Shown here: positions 24,321 through 33,043 of the stretch, one piece after another | Layout: each line of letters begins with the position of its first letter | How positions within the stretch are numbered: the first letter of the stretch is position 1 | Source of the DNA: UBA11222 sp030652895 | GTDB lineage: Bacteria; Pseudomonadota; Alphaproteobacteria; UBA11222 | Direction of reading: 5' to 3' | DNA: 64,000 bases | Assembly: GCA_038318895.1 (NCBI GenBank) | Contig: JBBQCS010000001.1 | Coordinates: 62,001-126,000, forward strand | Translations under genes and position numbers: made by a program | Notes under the pieces: model-generated | What the model was told of the DNA's origin: nothing | The model's input: the letters and a program-made list of their open reading frames with translations, nothing else | Databases searched by the model: none

Positions 24321-25190
24321 TCAGGCAAGCCGGGTTTGCGCCACCCAATATCTGGAATGATCGTGCGCTATGGCCGCTGCCGCCGCGCCCATCTCATCCG
24401 CATTGGCGAACAATCCAAAGCAGGTGGCGCCACTGCCCGACATGCGCGCCAGCAGGCAGCCCTTTTGTCTGGCCAGCGCATCCAGCACAGTCCGGATTTC
24501 CGGCACGAGTTCGATGGCGGGCTGCTGCAGATCGTTGCGCCGCGCCGCCAGCACCCGCGCCAGCTTTTTCACACTGGAAACATGGCGCGGAAAACGTTGC
24601 GGGGCTTTACCGAAACGCCCGTCCAGATTCTCAAACACGGCCCGGGTTGAAAGCGCGATGCGCGGATTGACCAGCACGACATAACATTGCGGCAACGCGG
24701 ACACGGGACTTATCTGTTCGCCAATACCGCGCATGATGGCGGGCCGGCGCAGCAAACACACCGGAACGTCGGCCCCCAAACGTGTCGCCAGTGCGGTAAG
24801 CTCATGATCATCAATGTGTAGGTCCCACAGCGGCATTAACAATTGAATGGCCGCTGCAGCATCTGACGATCCGCCGCCTAGTCCGCTTGCGGCAGGCAGG
24901 TCTTTATATAATTTCAGTGCAGCGCCAACGGGTGCGGGGGCTAATGCCGCAAGCGCCTTGGCCGCACGTAGCGCCAGATTGGTTTCCAGCGGGCCGCATT
25001 CCGCTGCAAAAGGCCCCTCAACCTGTAGCGAAATGGCGCTGCTTTCACACACCTCCAGCCGGTCGCCCAGCCGGGTGAATGCCGCCAGACTTTCGATCTG
25101 GTGATACCCGCCGCTACGGCCAAGCACATGAAGAAACAAATTCAGCTTGGCCGGTGCAGATATGTGGCGCGGCTCAGGATTTTCGGGCAC
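24321..25190 (-). CDS. ispE: 4-diphosphocytidyl-2-C-methyl-D-erythritol kinase IspE
   Basis: This is a GHMP kinase of the MEP isoprenoid pathway, about 289 residues. The N-terminus reads APAKLNLFLHVLGR and GYHQIESL; the ATP-binding loop is LPAASGLGGGSSDAAAAIQL. The C-terminal GHMP motif MSGSGATCFGLF closes the family pattern. No ATG is available in a good position. I chose GTG at 25190, which gives the usual N-terminus; an upstream GTG at 25223 is also in frame. Either way the gene overlaps the end of the TPR gene, so the two are coupled. Confidence 0.93.
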   Translation of the reverse strand: MPENPEPRHISAPAKLNLFLHVLGRSGGYHQIESLAAFTRLGDRLEVCESSAISLQVEGPFAAECGPLETNLALRAAKALAALAPAPVGAALKLYKDLPAASGLGGGSSDAAAAIQLLMPLWDLHIDDHELTALATRLGADVPVCLLRRPAIMRGIGEQISPVSALPQCYVVLVNPRIALSTRAVFENLDGRFGKAPQRFPRHVSSVKKLARVLAARRNDLQQPAIELVPEIRTVLDALARQKGCLLARMSGSGATCFGLFANADEMGAAAAAIAHDHSRYWVAQTRLA

Positions 25191-27015
25191 TTGACGCCGC
25201 TGGCTCGGCGGCAGCGGGGTCACTGTCCAGCCCGGATTGCAGCTTCTTCTCTATGCCGCGCCTGACGTCAGGATCGGGATCGAAAGATAGTGCGCGGTGC
25301 CACTGAAACTGCGCTTCCAGCTTGCGCCCAACCCGCCAATAGGCGTCGCCCAGATGATCATTGATCACTGCGTCTTGTGGCAACAGACTGATAGCGTTTT
25401 CCAGCGTCTCGACCGCGTCGCTAAATTCACCCGTGCGATACTGAATCCAGCCAAGACTATCAATAATGGCGCCGTCCTCCGGACGCTGCCGCGCGGCGCT
25501 TTCGATCATGGTTTTTGCGCGCTGCATGTTGAGACCTTTATCAATCCACGAATAAGCCAGATAGTTAAGTACATTTGGCTGATCCGGCTCCAGTTCCAGC
25601 GCCCGCAGTAAATCACGTTCCGCATGGGGCCAGTTTCCCGCCCGCTCCAGCGTTATGCCACGGGCATACAGCATCGGCCAGTGATGCGGTCCGGGTTCGC
25701 CAATTCCTTCGATAATTTTGTCATAGATAGGGACTGCTTCATCATAATGTTCATGAGTTCGCAATAGATCGGCCAGAGAAATCAGAGCCAGTTCAGCCCG
25801 GTCGGGATGTTTCGCAACATATTGGCGCAAGCTTTCAATTGCCGTATCGGCCCGGCCCGCATGGTCCTCATTCAGCGCCATTTGAATGCGGGCGGTTTCG
25901 AAATAGGGTGAGCTTTGCGGCACTCCGGAATAAATGGCGATGGCCTCGTCGTACCGTTCAAGCCCTTCCAGGACGCCCGCAAGCAAAACCCGGCCCTCCT
26001 CAAAAGCGGGCTCCATATATAAGGCCAACTGCAGGTAAATCAGTGGTAGGGGATTAGCCCCGCCATCCTGGCTCAGAACACTGCTTAAACCGTACAACAC
26101 CTCCGCGGCGCCCGCTGTGGCGTCGGTGATCAGCAGTTCGGCGGGCTTCCTGGCTGTATTGCGCGCCAGAGCGGCGGTCAGGATCGGGTGCGGCCGCACA
26201 GGCTGCAGAAGGCTGCTGTAAATCTCAGCCGCGCGTGGATACTGATCCCGCGTTTCCAGAAACATTCCGAAGGCCTGTGCGGCACGGATTGACCGGTTGC
26301 CATTATCGCTAAGTAATTCCTCGAAATATTGTTCGGCCACTTCATCTTGCTTGGCAAGCGACGCTATCAAGGCGCGGTGAAAGGTAAAAAACGGCTGAAA
26401 CGATCTGCTCTTTGATAATGGCTCGACACTGGTGAGCGCCGCATCCATATTTCCCAGGCCAACCTCCGCCCATGCCGCTAACAGGGGTTGCAGCAATTCA
26501 TTAAGCCCATGCCTGTCAAGGTTGGCGATCAATGTTTTGGCTCGCGTAAAATCACGCTTTTTGAATGCATCGCTGATCAGGCTCAACGCCACCAGTTGAT
26601 TATCCGGCTGCGCTTCTTCTAGTTTCTGGGCGAGGGGCAAGGCATTCGCCACATCCCCGTCCTGTAATTTTAACAAAAAGACCGTCTGCAAAACGCCGGC
26701 ATTTTCCGGATCAGCGGCCAGAACCTGTCCCATAAAGGTTGCCCCGGCGGTGCTGTCATTTTGCGCACGCGCGTGAAGGCCCGCCAGATAATTTCCATAC
26801 AGCGAGGGAGAGGCGCGGACAGCGCTTACCGGAGCCGGGGGACTGTTGTCTTTCGCAACAACAACATTCCTTTTGACGGCAGCACTATCTTCCGGGCCCG
26901 TTTCCGAACAGGCTGCGAGTATCAGCGCAATGGCGGCGGCGCCAACGACAATTGTCCAGAATCCGCTGCCGAGCGGTTTCCTTCGAGGATTATTACTCAC
27001 TTGCAAATACGCCAC
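25174..27015 (-). CDS. TPR-repeat lipoprotein
   Basis: This is a 613-residue envelope protein. A signal peptide with a lipobox LAAC ends at C36, so it should be lipidated and held at a membrane facing the periplasm. The rest is almost wholly helical tetratricopeptide repeats from about residue 75 to 590, with clear units such as AEIYSSLLQ, YDEAIAIYSGV, YDEAVPIYDKI and PNVLNYLAYSWIDKG. Alphaproteobacteria commonly have such a TPR protein directly before ispE. Its role is unknown, with protein-protein scaffolding the general inference. The start ATG lies 107 bp after the phosphofructokinase stop. Confidence 0.85.
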   Translation of the reverse strand: MAYLQVSNNPRRKPLGSGFWTIVVGAAAIALILAACSETGPEDSAAVKRNVVVAKDNSPPAPVSAVRASPSLYGNYLAGLHARAQNDSTAGATFMGQVLAADPENAGVLQTVFLLKLQDGDVANALPLAQKLEEAQPDNQLVALSLISDAFKKRDFTRAKTLIANLDRHGLNELLQPLLAAWAEVGLGNMDAALTSVEPLSKSRSFQPFFTFHRALIASLAKQDEVAEQYFEELLSDNGNRSIRAAQAFGMFLETRDQYPRAAEIYSSLLQPVRPHPILTAALARNTARKPAELLITDATAGAAEVLYGLSSVLSQDGGANPLPLIYLQLALYMEPAFEEGRVLLAGVLEGLERYDEAIAIYSGVPQSSPYFETARIQMALNEDHAGRADTAIESLRQYVAKHPDRAELALISLADLLRTHEHYDEAVPIYDKIIEGIGEPGPHHWPMLYARGITLERAGNWPHAERDLLRALELEPDQPNVLNYLAYSWIDKGLNMQRAKTMIESAARQRPEDGAIIDSLGWIQYRTGEFSDAVETLENAISLLPQDAVINDHLGDAYWRVGRKLEAQFQWHRALSFDPDPDVRRGIEKKLQSGLDSDPAAAEPAASSARKS

Positions 27016-27058
27016 CTGGCTATTTCCGTTCTACGTATGGTTCCCGGGGTCGATTATG

Positions 27059-27106
27059 GTGGTTTCCGAACCACAATCTAACATAGTGTACAGTGCTGAT
27101 ATCAGC
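27059..27106. repeat. Hairpin and palindrome between phosphofructokinase and TPR genes
   Basis: GTGGTT (27059-27064) and AACCAC (27069-27074) form a perfect six-base stem with a TCCG loop. Twenty bases on, GCTGATATCAGC (27095-27106) is a perfect 12-bp palindrome. They could serve as transcription end of the phosphofructokinase gene and operator of the TPR gene. No T run supports a strong terminator. Confidence 0.35.
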
Positions 27107-27122
27107 TCATCCATCCCGCTAT

Positions 27123-28280
27123 TCAATATAGGAACATGGGTTTGCCGCGAACATGGGCAATCTGGGGCCGGTACTCATTTGTGTCGTACAGCGCGCCAAC
27201 ATCGACCCGGCGCTCTCCCTGGATGCACGTGTCGCTGGATACGGTGGTATAATTGCCATCGCGGATAGCCATCATCTTGCCCTGTTCGCCATCTGCCAGC
27301 AATTGCACCGCCATCGCCCCGTAACTGGCCGCCACCATACGGTCCAGCGCATCCGGGCCGCCCGCGCGCATTAGATAAGCCAGGGACTGGCTGATAATGT
27401 TAACGCCGGTCCGGCGTTTCAGCTCTTCGCCTATGATCTCGCCAATCCCGCCAAGCTTGCGGTGACCATAGGCGTCGGCGTCGCCGCGTTCAATCACCCC
27501 GCCGCCTTCAATGACAGCGCCTTCCGAGACAACCACGATCGCATAGCTGGACGGATTTGCATTCCGGTCGGCCACAAGCTGTCCCGCAAGCCGGTCAATA
27601 TCAACGGCGCATTCGGGGATCGCCACCCGGTCGGCATCCGCGAGGAAACCTGATATCAGCGCCGTTTCACCGGAATTGCGACCGAACAATTCAATCACGG
27701 CGATGCGTTCATGGCTGCCCGTCGGTGTCCGAAGAGCGGTGATGAATTCGACCGACCGGCTGACGGCGGTGGAAAAGCCAATGCAATAGTCGGTCCCGAA
27801 CACATCATTGTCCATGGTCTTTGGCACTGACATCACGCGCACACCTTCACGCCCCAGCCGTGCGGCGTAGGATAGCGTGTCATCGCCGCCAATCGGCACA
27901 AGCGCATCAATCTTCAAATGCTCCAGCACCTTGAGAACATGTTGGGTGCAATCAATTGTCCCATCCTTGTTGACAGGAAGTTTTTGGACGTCGATAAATG
28001 CCGGGACTTCGCCTGCCTTGACCTTGCCCGGATTGGTGCGCGAAGTATGCAGAATGGTGCCACCACTGCGGTCGATGGTGCGCACCAGATTTGCATCCAG
28101 CGGTAAAAGCCATTCCTGAGCGCTATTGGGATCATCGGGATTAAGCGAAAGCGGTCCAGCCCAACCCCTGCGAAACCCGGTTACCCGCCAACCCAGGCGC
28201 AGCGCCTGACGTGTCACTGACTTGATGCAGGGGTTGAGGCCGGGTACGTCGCCCCCGCCAGTAAGAATTCCTATATGCAT
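27123..28280 (-). CDS. pfp: 6-phosphofructokinase, pyrophosphate-type residues
   Basis: This 385-residue group III phosphofructokinase opens ILTGGGDVPGLNP. The phosphoryl-donor site reads IGGDDTL, so position 104 (E. coli numbering) is Asp (D134 here). The active-site loop reads PKTMDND, with Lys at position 124 (K154) and the catalytic Asp at D157. ATP-dependent enzymes have Gly at 104. Asp104 with Lys124 is the published mark of pyrophosphate-dependent enzymes, so PPi is the predicted donor and the reaction would be reversible. The substrate-binding loop with IELFGRNSGETAL is intact. It stands alone, 48 bp from the small membrane gene upstream. Confidence 0.88.
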   Translation of the reverse strand: MHIGILTGGGDVPGLNPCIKSVTRQALRLGWRVTGFRRGWAGPLSLNPDDPNSAQEWLLPLDANLVRTIDRSGGTILHTSRTNPGKVKAGEVPAFIDVQKLPVNKDGTIDCTQHVLKVLEHLKIDALVPIGGDDTLSYAARLGREGVRVMSVPKTMDNDVFGTDYCIGFSTAVSRSVEFITALRTPTGSHERIAVIELFGRNSGETALISGFLADADRVAIPECAVDIDRLAGQLVADRNANPSSYAIVVVSEGAVIEGGGVIERGDADAYGHRKLGGIGEIIGEELKRRTGVNIISQSLAYLMRAGGPDALDRMVAASYGAMAVQLLADGEQGKMMAIRDGNYTTVSSDTCIQGERRVDVGALYDTNEYRPQIAHVRGKPMFLY

Positions 28281-28328
28281 GAGCTTTCTCCTAGGGCAGC
28301 TTTATCCGTTACGTGGTGTCATACCCAG

Positions 28329-28508
28329 TTAATCGTCCCCGGAGCCAGGCGGCGTGCCGTCGTCAGCGCGCACCACGGCAGCGGCGACAAGAACTGCCAG
28401 AATTAGAATAATGACAAAGGTGAGTCCTTTGCCCGGATCCTGCACTACCAAAGATCCAAGTCCCAGCACCACCATAAAACCGCCGATAATATAAAGTAGA
28501 ATTTGCAT
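28329..28508 (-). CDS. Small membrane protein, 59 aa
   Basis: This is a short protein with two hydrophobic helices: MQILLYIIGGFMVVLGLGSL and, after a short polar turn (QDPGKG), LTFVIILILAVLVAAAVV. The C-terminus is polar and acidic. The start at 28508 is preceded by AAGGAAAG. A frame extending to 28577 would overlap the aguB stop region. No family is recognised. It lies between aguB and the phosphofructokinase gene on the same strand. Confidence 0.6.
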   Translation of the reverse strand: MQILLYIIGGFMVVLGLGSLVVQDPGKGLTFVIILILAVLVAAAVVRADDGTPPGSGDD

Positions 28509-28560
28509 ACAGGCGGCTTTCCTTAAGCTTTCAGAGTAGACGGCGATTCGAGACAGTATA

Positions 28561-29433
28561 TCAGGATACCCCTCCATTCAGTGTCGCCAAGTCAGAGTAT
28601 AGCGATGGACGGCGGTCACGGTATAGGCCCCATTCGCGCCTTTGGCGTTCACTGACGGCCAGATCAATAGCAGACGTTAGAAAGCAGCTTTCGTCACGGC
28701 CCGCTTCAGCGGTAATTGCCCCAAAATTGTCGGTAATGAAGGACGAACCGTAAAAATCTATGCTGCAACTTGCGCCCTGTTCATGACCGATGCGATTGGA
28801 GGCTACCACCGGCAGCATATTGGCGGCGGCATGGCCCTGCATGACGCGGCGCCAGTGGTCATGCGAATCAATCGTTGGATCATGTGGTTCCGACCCGATA
28901 GCAGTGGGATAGCAAATTACCTCCGCACCATGCAGGGCCATGATGCGGGCCGCTTCAGGGAACCATTGATCCCAGCATATTGCAGCACCGATCCGCCCGG
29001 CCTGGGTGTCCCAAACGCGAAATCCCGTATCTCCGGGCGTAAAATAATATTTCTCACTATAGCCTGGCCCGTCGGGAATGTGGGATTTCCGGTAAATGCC
29101 CAATATCGCGCCATCGGCGTCGATCATGGCCAGACTGTTAAAACATATATTATCGGCCTGCTCAAAAAAACTTACAGGCATGACAACGCCAAGTTCCGCA
29201 GCCAGAGCCCGCATATGGGCAAGTGCGGGATTATCCCCGGGACGGCTGGCCAAAGCAAAGTGGGCAGGATCCATATCCTTGCAGAAATACGGCGTTTCAA
29301 ATAGTTCCGGAAGCAGAATAAGCCTTGCCCCGTCTGCAGCTGCGGCGCGCACCAATTTATCGGCCGTGGAGATATTCAGCGCCCGGTCCGGGGTGCAGAC
29401 CATTTGAATGGCCGCTATGACTAATTGCCGCAT
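28561..29433 (-). CDS. aguB: N-carbamoylputrescine amidase
   Basis: This is a 290-residue nitrilase-superfamily enzyme. The catalytic triad is E43 (LLPELFETPYF), K116 (YRKSHIPDGPGY) and C153 (AAICWDQWFPEAAR). The motif FETPYFCKD and the C-terminal EWGLYRDRRPSLY are typical of AguB rather than other carbon-nitrogen hydrolases. It converts N-carbamoylputrescine to putrescine, CO2 and ammonia. Agmatine deiminase (aguA), the usual partner, is not in the window. The ATG is preceded by GAGGAGATCTT. Confidence 0.9.
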   Translation of the reverse strand: MRQLVIAAIQMVCTPDRALNISTADKLVRAAAADGARLILLPELFETPYFCKDMDPAHFALASRPGDNPALAHMRALAAELGVVMPVSFFEQADNICFNSLAMIDADGAILGIYRKSHIPDGPGYSEKYYFTPGDTGFRVWDTQAGRIGAAICWDQWFPEAARIMALHGAEVICYPTAIGSEPHDPTIDSHDHWRRVMQGHAAANMLPVVASNRIGHEQGASCSIDFYGSSFITDNFGAITAEAGRDESCFLTSAIDLAVSERQRREWGLYRDRRPSLYSDLATLNGGVS

Positions 29434-29555
29434 AAGATCTCCTCGCCTCTCATTTTGATAAGATTAACCATATATCAAGGCAATTTGGAAACACTGCACC
29501 ATTGGTTATGTCAGGGGCCGCGATTTGCCCCAACAATGGGGCCAGAGCAGCGATC

Positions 29556-30800
29556 ATGAACTCTCTCTCGAACATATTAATAACAGCTTCCTATGCGATC
29601 GTAAGTATATTGCTAATGGCATTATTGCCTATCGTTACGGGAATCACCGGCGCGACGGCAATCGCCCTTGGCATGAATTTGTTTTTGTTGTGCGGACTGG
29701 TGCACAGCCGCGTGTTTGCCGGACGTGAATCGCGGAGCATGAATCGCAGGCTCTCGGATCTCGTAAAGGGTCAAAAGACGCTGGTTCTGGATATCGAGTA
29801 TACGAAACGCGAGACCAGCCACCTCGCCGAAATGTTTGACGCGCTGGACCTGAAATCCAACAAAGATATCGTCAATGAGATGCGGGTGCTGGAAGGCCTG
29901 TTACAGCGTCTGGCCGACAAGCGGGTTACGCAGGATACGGCGCCCCAAACCGCGGATGTCCTGGCCATCGCGCCGTCGAAATGGCCCAATCCAGGCCCGG
30001 CAAACGGCAAAAATGAAATTTCGCTGCTGGCGCTAAACGAAGCGCTGGAAGAAAACCGCATTGATCTCTATTTGCAGCCAATCGTCAGTCTGCCGCAGCG
30101 TAAGGTGCGTTCCTATGAAGGCTATTCGCGTCTGCGTAATGTTGATGGCACGCTGATTGAGCCGGGGCAGTACATTGGCGTGGCGGAGGCGGCGGGCATT
30201 GTGTCAACGATTGACAACTTCCTGTTGCTGCGATGCGTACAACTTATCCGCCGCCTGCACAGCCGTAACCGGGGCGTGATCATCTTCTGCAATATATCGG
30301 CGCATTCGTTGCGTGATCAGGGGTTCTTCCCGCAATTCGTCGATTTCATGGAACAGAACAACGATCTGGCTGGTTCAATGATTTTTGAATTTTCGCAAGC
30401 CACGGTGGAAGAAAATACTGCGGTTGAATGGCGCGAGTTGGGCCGCCTTGCCAAGCAGGGCTACCGCTTTTCCATGGATAATCTGACGCATCTCGATATT
30501 GATCTGGAAGAATTATCCGGCCGCCACTTTGCCTATATCAAAGTGCCTGCGGCGACTCTGCTAACAGGGATGAAACAGGCGCGCTCGCGGTTTTTATCCA
30601 GTGACATCAAGCTGGCCATGCGGCGTTTCGGCATTGACCTGATTGCCGAAAAGATCGAGGAAGAAGCAACCGTCGTCGGCCTGCTGGAGTATGAGCTGGA
30701 TTTTGGCCAGGGCTATTTGTTTGGCGAGCCCCGCCGTTCGCGCGGGCCGGACGAATTGCAAAGCGCGCCCCATGCAGTTTCCAAAATAGCAGCAAATTAG
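29556..30800 (+). CDS. TipF-like protein with membrane anchor, coiled coil and degenerate EAL domain
   Basis: This protein has 414 residues. Two hydrophobic helices occupy about 5-50, a charged coiled-coil segment about 55-125, and an EAL domain about 155-392. The EAL motif is YEGYSR, so only Glu188 of EAL remains. The metal-site DDFG motif is DNLT, with Asn309 replacing the second Asp. N246, E278, K329 and E365 are kept. Phosphodiesterase activity is therefore doubtful, while c-di-GMP binding is possible. The plan matches TipF, a flagellar-positioning receptor of Caulobacter and relatives. No flagellar gene is adjacent. The start at 29556 was chosen to open directly on the first helix; an upstream TTG at 29502 is possible. 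Confidence 0.75.
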   Translation: MNSLSNILITASYAIVSILLMALLPIVTGITGATAIALGMNLFLLCGLVHSRVFAGRESRSMNRRLSDLVKGQKTLVLDIEYTKRETSHLAEMFDALDLKSNKDIVNEMRVLEGLLQRLADKRVTQDTAPQTADVLAIAPSKWPNPGPANGKNEISLLALNEALEENRIDLYLQPIVSLPQRKVRSYEGYSRLRNVDGTLIEPGQYIGVAEAAGIVSTIDNFLLLRCVQLIRRLHSRNRGVIIFCNISAHSLRDQGFFPQFVDFMEQNNDLAGSMIFEFSQATVEENTAVEWRELGRLAKQGYRFSMDNLTHLDIDLEELSGRHFAYIKVPAATLLTGMKQARSRFLSSDIKLAMRRFGIDLIAEKIEEEATVVGLLEYELDFGQGYLFGEPRRSRGPDELQSAPHAVSKIAAN

Positions 30801-30894
30801 CTTGCACCGGAGCAATATCCGGCTAGTTTGACCCGCATCACGATTAACCCAACTGGACGCAGCGCTTGATCCCGGCCCGCTTTTTCTTCGCCAC

Positions 30895-31854
30895 ATGACA
30901 ACAGAGAAGTCTACTAACCCGTCGCGCGCCGGACAGGTACGGATGCTGACTGGCATGCATGAACTTGTGCGCGCCGCCGATGGTGCGGGGCAAGACCCGT
31001 ACGATGGTTTCATCTGCGACGTCTGGGGGGTTCTGCACGACGGCGTCGCACCCTATCGTGGTGTGGCGGAATGTCTGCGCCAACTCCGCGCGCTGGGCAA
31101 GCCCGTGGTGCTGTTATCCAACGCGCCGCGCCCGGCGCCGTCGGTGGCCCGCCAGCTTGCCGGGTTCGGCTATATGGACGGCCCGGACGGGCATTATGAC
31201 GGGCTGATCACGTCAGGCGACGCCACCCGGTCCGCTATTGCCAGCGGATATTATGGCGCCAGCCTGTTGCATATCGGGCCGGACCGGGATTTGCCGCTGC
31301 TCGAAGGACTGGATGTCGATTGCGGCACGCCCGCCAACAGCCAGTTCGCCCTGTGTACAGGTCTCTATGATGATGAAAATGAAGGCCCGGACGACTATCG
31401 TGCTCTGCTGCGCGATCTGCTGGCGCGGTCGTTGCCGATGTTGTGCGCCAATCCGGATGATGTTGTGATGCGCGGGGGTAAACAGATTTATTGCGCGGGC
31501 GCCATTGCGCGAGCCTACGCTGCGATGGGCGGTGCGGTGACGTTTTTCGGCAAGCCCTATCCCGGCGTATACCGGATGTGCCTCGATGCGCTGAATGAAA
31601 TTCTCGGCCGCACACTGTCAGCTTCGCGCGTGCTGGCCATTGGAGATGGTCTGTTCACAGATATTTCCGGCGGACACTCGGCCGGTATGCCGACATTGCT
31701 GTTAAGCGGCGGCATCCATGCCACAGAATTGGGTGCGGCGGCTGGCATGAGCCCGGATAGTTCGCTGCAGGTCATGCTGCCAGCATTGCAACAGGCCTGC
31801 GCCAAAGCGAAAACCTCGCTGCCGGGCGCTGTCATCTATCGGCTTGTTTGGTGA
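30895..31854 (+). CDS. HAD superfamily class IIA hydrolase (TIGR01459 type)
   Basis: This 319-residue HAD phosphatase-like protein has the NagD-type cap. Motif I is FICDVWGVLHDG: nucleophile D42 is kept but the second acidic residue of DxD is Trp44, as is usual in the TIGR01459 family. Motif II lies in VLLSNAPRP, the motif III Lys in FFGKPYPGVY, and motif IV in IGDGLFTDI. The missing general acid leaves the catalytic status open. A start at codon 17 (30943) would also fit the family. The 3' end overlaps the convergent glcE gene by 23 bp. Confidence 0.83.
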   Translation: MTTEKSTNPSRAGQVRMLTGMHELVRAADGAGQDPYDGFICDVWGVLHDGVAPYRGVAECLRQLRALGKPVVLLSNAPRPAPSVARQLAGFGYMDGPDGHYDGLITSGDATRSAIASGYYGASLLHIGPDRDLPLLEGLDVDCGTPANSQFALCTGLYDDENEGPDDYRALLRDLLARSLPMLCANPDDVVMRGGKQIYCAGAIARAYAAMGGAVTFFGKPYPGVYRMCLDALNEILGRTLSASRVLAIGDGLFTDISGGHSAGMPTLLLSGGIHATELGAAAGMSPDSSLQVMLPALQQACAKAKTSLPGAVIYRLVW

Positions 31855-33010
31855 CGTTAGCCGTTCCCGGGTTAAAAATTTTCAACGGATCGAAGCTTTC
31901 ACGCACACGTTCTTCCAGCGCCGCCAATGATGGAGATTGTGGTTCAAACACCGGCACGGTCCGGCGAAGCGGCTCTGGTGCACGAAACAGTGTTGCGTGA
32001 CCCCCGGTTTTTTGTACCGCCTCACGCACACGCTGCACCTCATCGCTCAGCAGCCAGATCAGGCCGCCCGCACAATCATAAAAATATTTTTGCGCGCCAA
32101 TGCTTCCCGCCACCATTGCGCCGCTATGTGGCGGAACGGATAGCCGCCACACCGGCAGGCCGGCGCCAACAAAAAATTCTGCGTCCCGCACCCCCCGCCA
32201 CAGGGACAACGCGGCCTCCGCACTTAAACTTTCAAATTCTCCCAGGCCCTTTAGCAGAGATTTCAGACGGTTAAGACGGTCCGTCACGGCGGTGAACGGG
32301 CCTTCCAGCCGGAATAGGGTTTGCGCCCGGGCGCCATTCACGCTGCCCGGTAAATGCGCCAGACCCGATAGTTCCAGCGCGCTCCCCGCCGCCTTGCGCA
32401 ATGCTGCAAGCGCCGCCTCATCCTCTAGCCCCCGTACCATAAGTGTTGCGCTGTCGGCGGGGGCTGGCATGGTTTTTACCGTTAGCTGGGTCATGATTCC
32501 CAGCTTCCCATAGGCGCCCGCAAACAATTTCGGCAGGTCATAGCCGGTGACGTTTTTCACCACGTGGCCACCGGCCTTGAAAAGTTCACCGCGCCCGTTG
32601 ACGGCGCTGAACCCCAGAAAATGATCGCGCGCAGCCCCCGCCTTGAAACGGCGCGGACCGGAGGCATTGCAGGAAATTACACCGCCAATCGTGCCGCGCC
32701 CCTTTTCCACCCCAAAATGCGGCCCCCAGTCGGGCGGCTCGAACGCCAGTTGCTGACGGTGCTCTCGCAAAAGTGCCGTAATGGCAGCCATAGGCGTTCC
32801 CGCCCACGCGCTCAGTATCAATTCCTCGGGCGCGTAGGAGATAATTCCGTCGAGGCGGGACACATCCACGCTATGAGCCGCCTCTACGGGCGTGCCCAAA
32901 CCGGCTTTACTGTCATGGCCATGAACACGCAACGACGTGTGCTCGCGCAACGCCCAGCGCACTATGTCGCACACCTGCGTTTCGTTTTCCGGAATGAATT
33001 TTTCCGCCAT
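31832..33010 (-). CDS. glcE: Glycolate oxidase FAD-binding subunit GlcE
   Basis: This FAD-linked protein of about 392 residues has the PCMH-type nucleotide fold. RVHGHDSKAGLG, DVSRLDGIISYAPEELILSA, and GRGTIGGVISCNASGPRR are the FAD-binding blocks of GlcE. The C-terminus ends FDPLKIFNPGT. In the usual complex GlcD, GlcE and GlcF oxidise glycolate to glyoxylate at the membrane. Neither glcD nor glcF is next to it here; the flanking genes are a HAD hydrolase (convergent) and an SDR (31 bp upstream, same strand). It could be an orphan subunit or serve with remote partners. Confidence 0.85.
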   Translation of the reverse strand: MAEKFIPENETQVCDIVRWALREHTSLRVHGHDSKAGLGTPVEAAHSVDVSRLDGIISYAPEELILSAWAGTPMAAITALLREHRQQLAFEPPDWGPHFGVEKGRGTIGGVISCNASGPRRFKAGAARDHFLGFSAVNGRGELFKAGGHVVKNVTGYDLPKLFAGAYGKLGIMTQLTVKTMPAPADSATLMVRGLEDEAALAALRKAAGSALELSGLAHLPGSVNGARAQTLFRLEGPFTAVTDRLNRLKSLLKGLGEFESLSAEAALSLWRGVRDAEFFVGAGLPVWRLSVPPHSGAMVAGSIGAQKYFYDCAGGLIWLLSDEVQRVREAVQKTGGHATLFRAPEPLRRTVPVFEPQSPSLAALEERVRESFDPLKIFNPGTANVTKQADR

Positions 33011-33043
33011 CACTACCCGGTCAAATACCGCGGTCCGTTGTGC

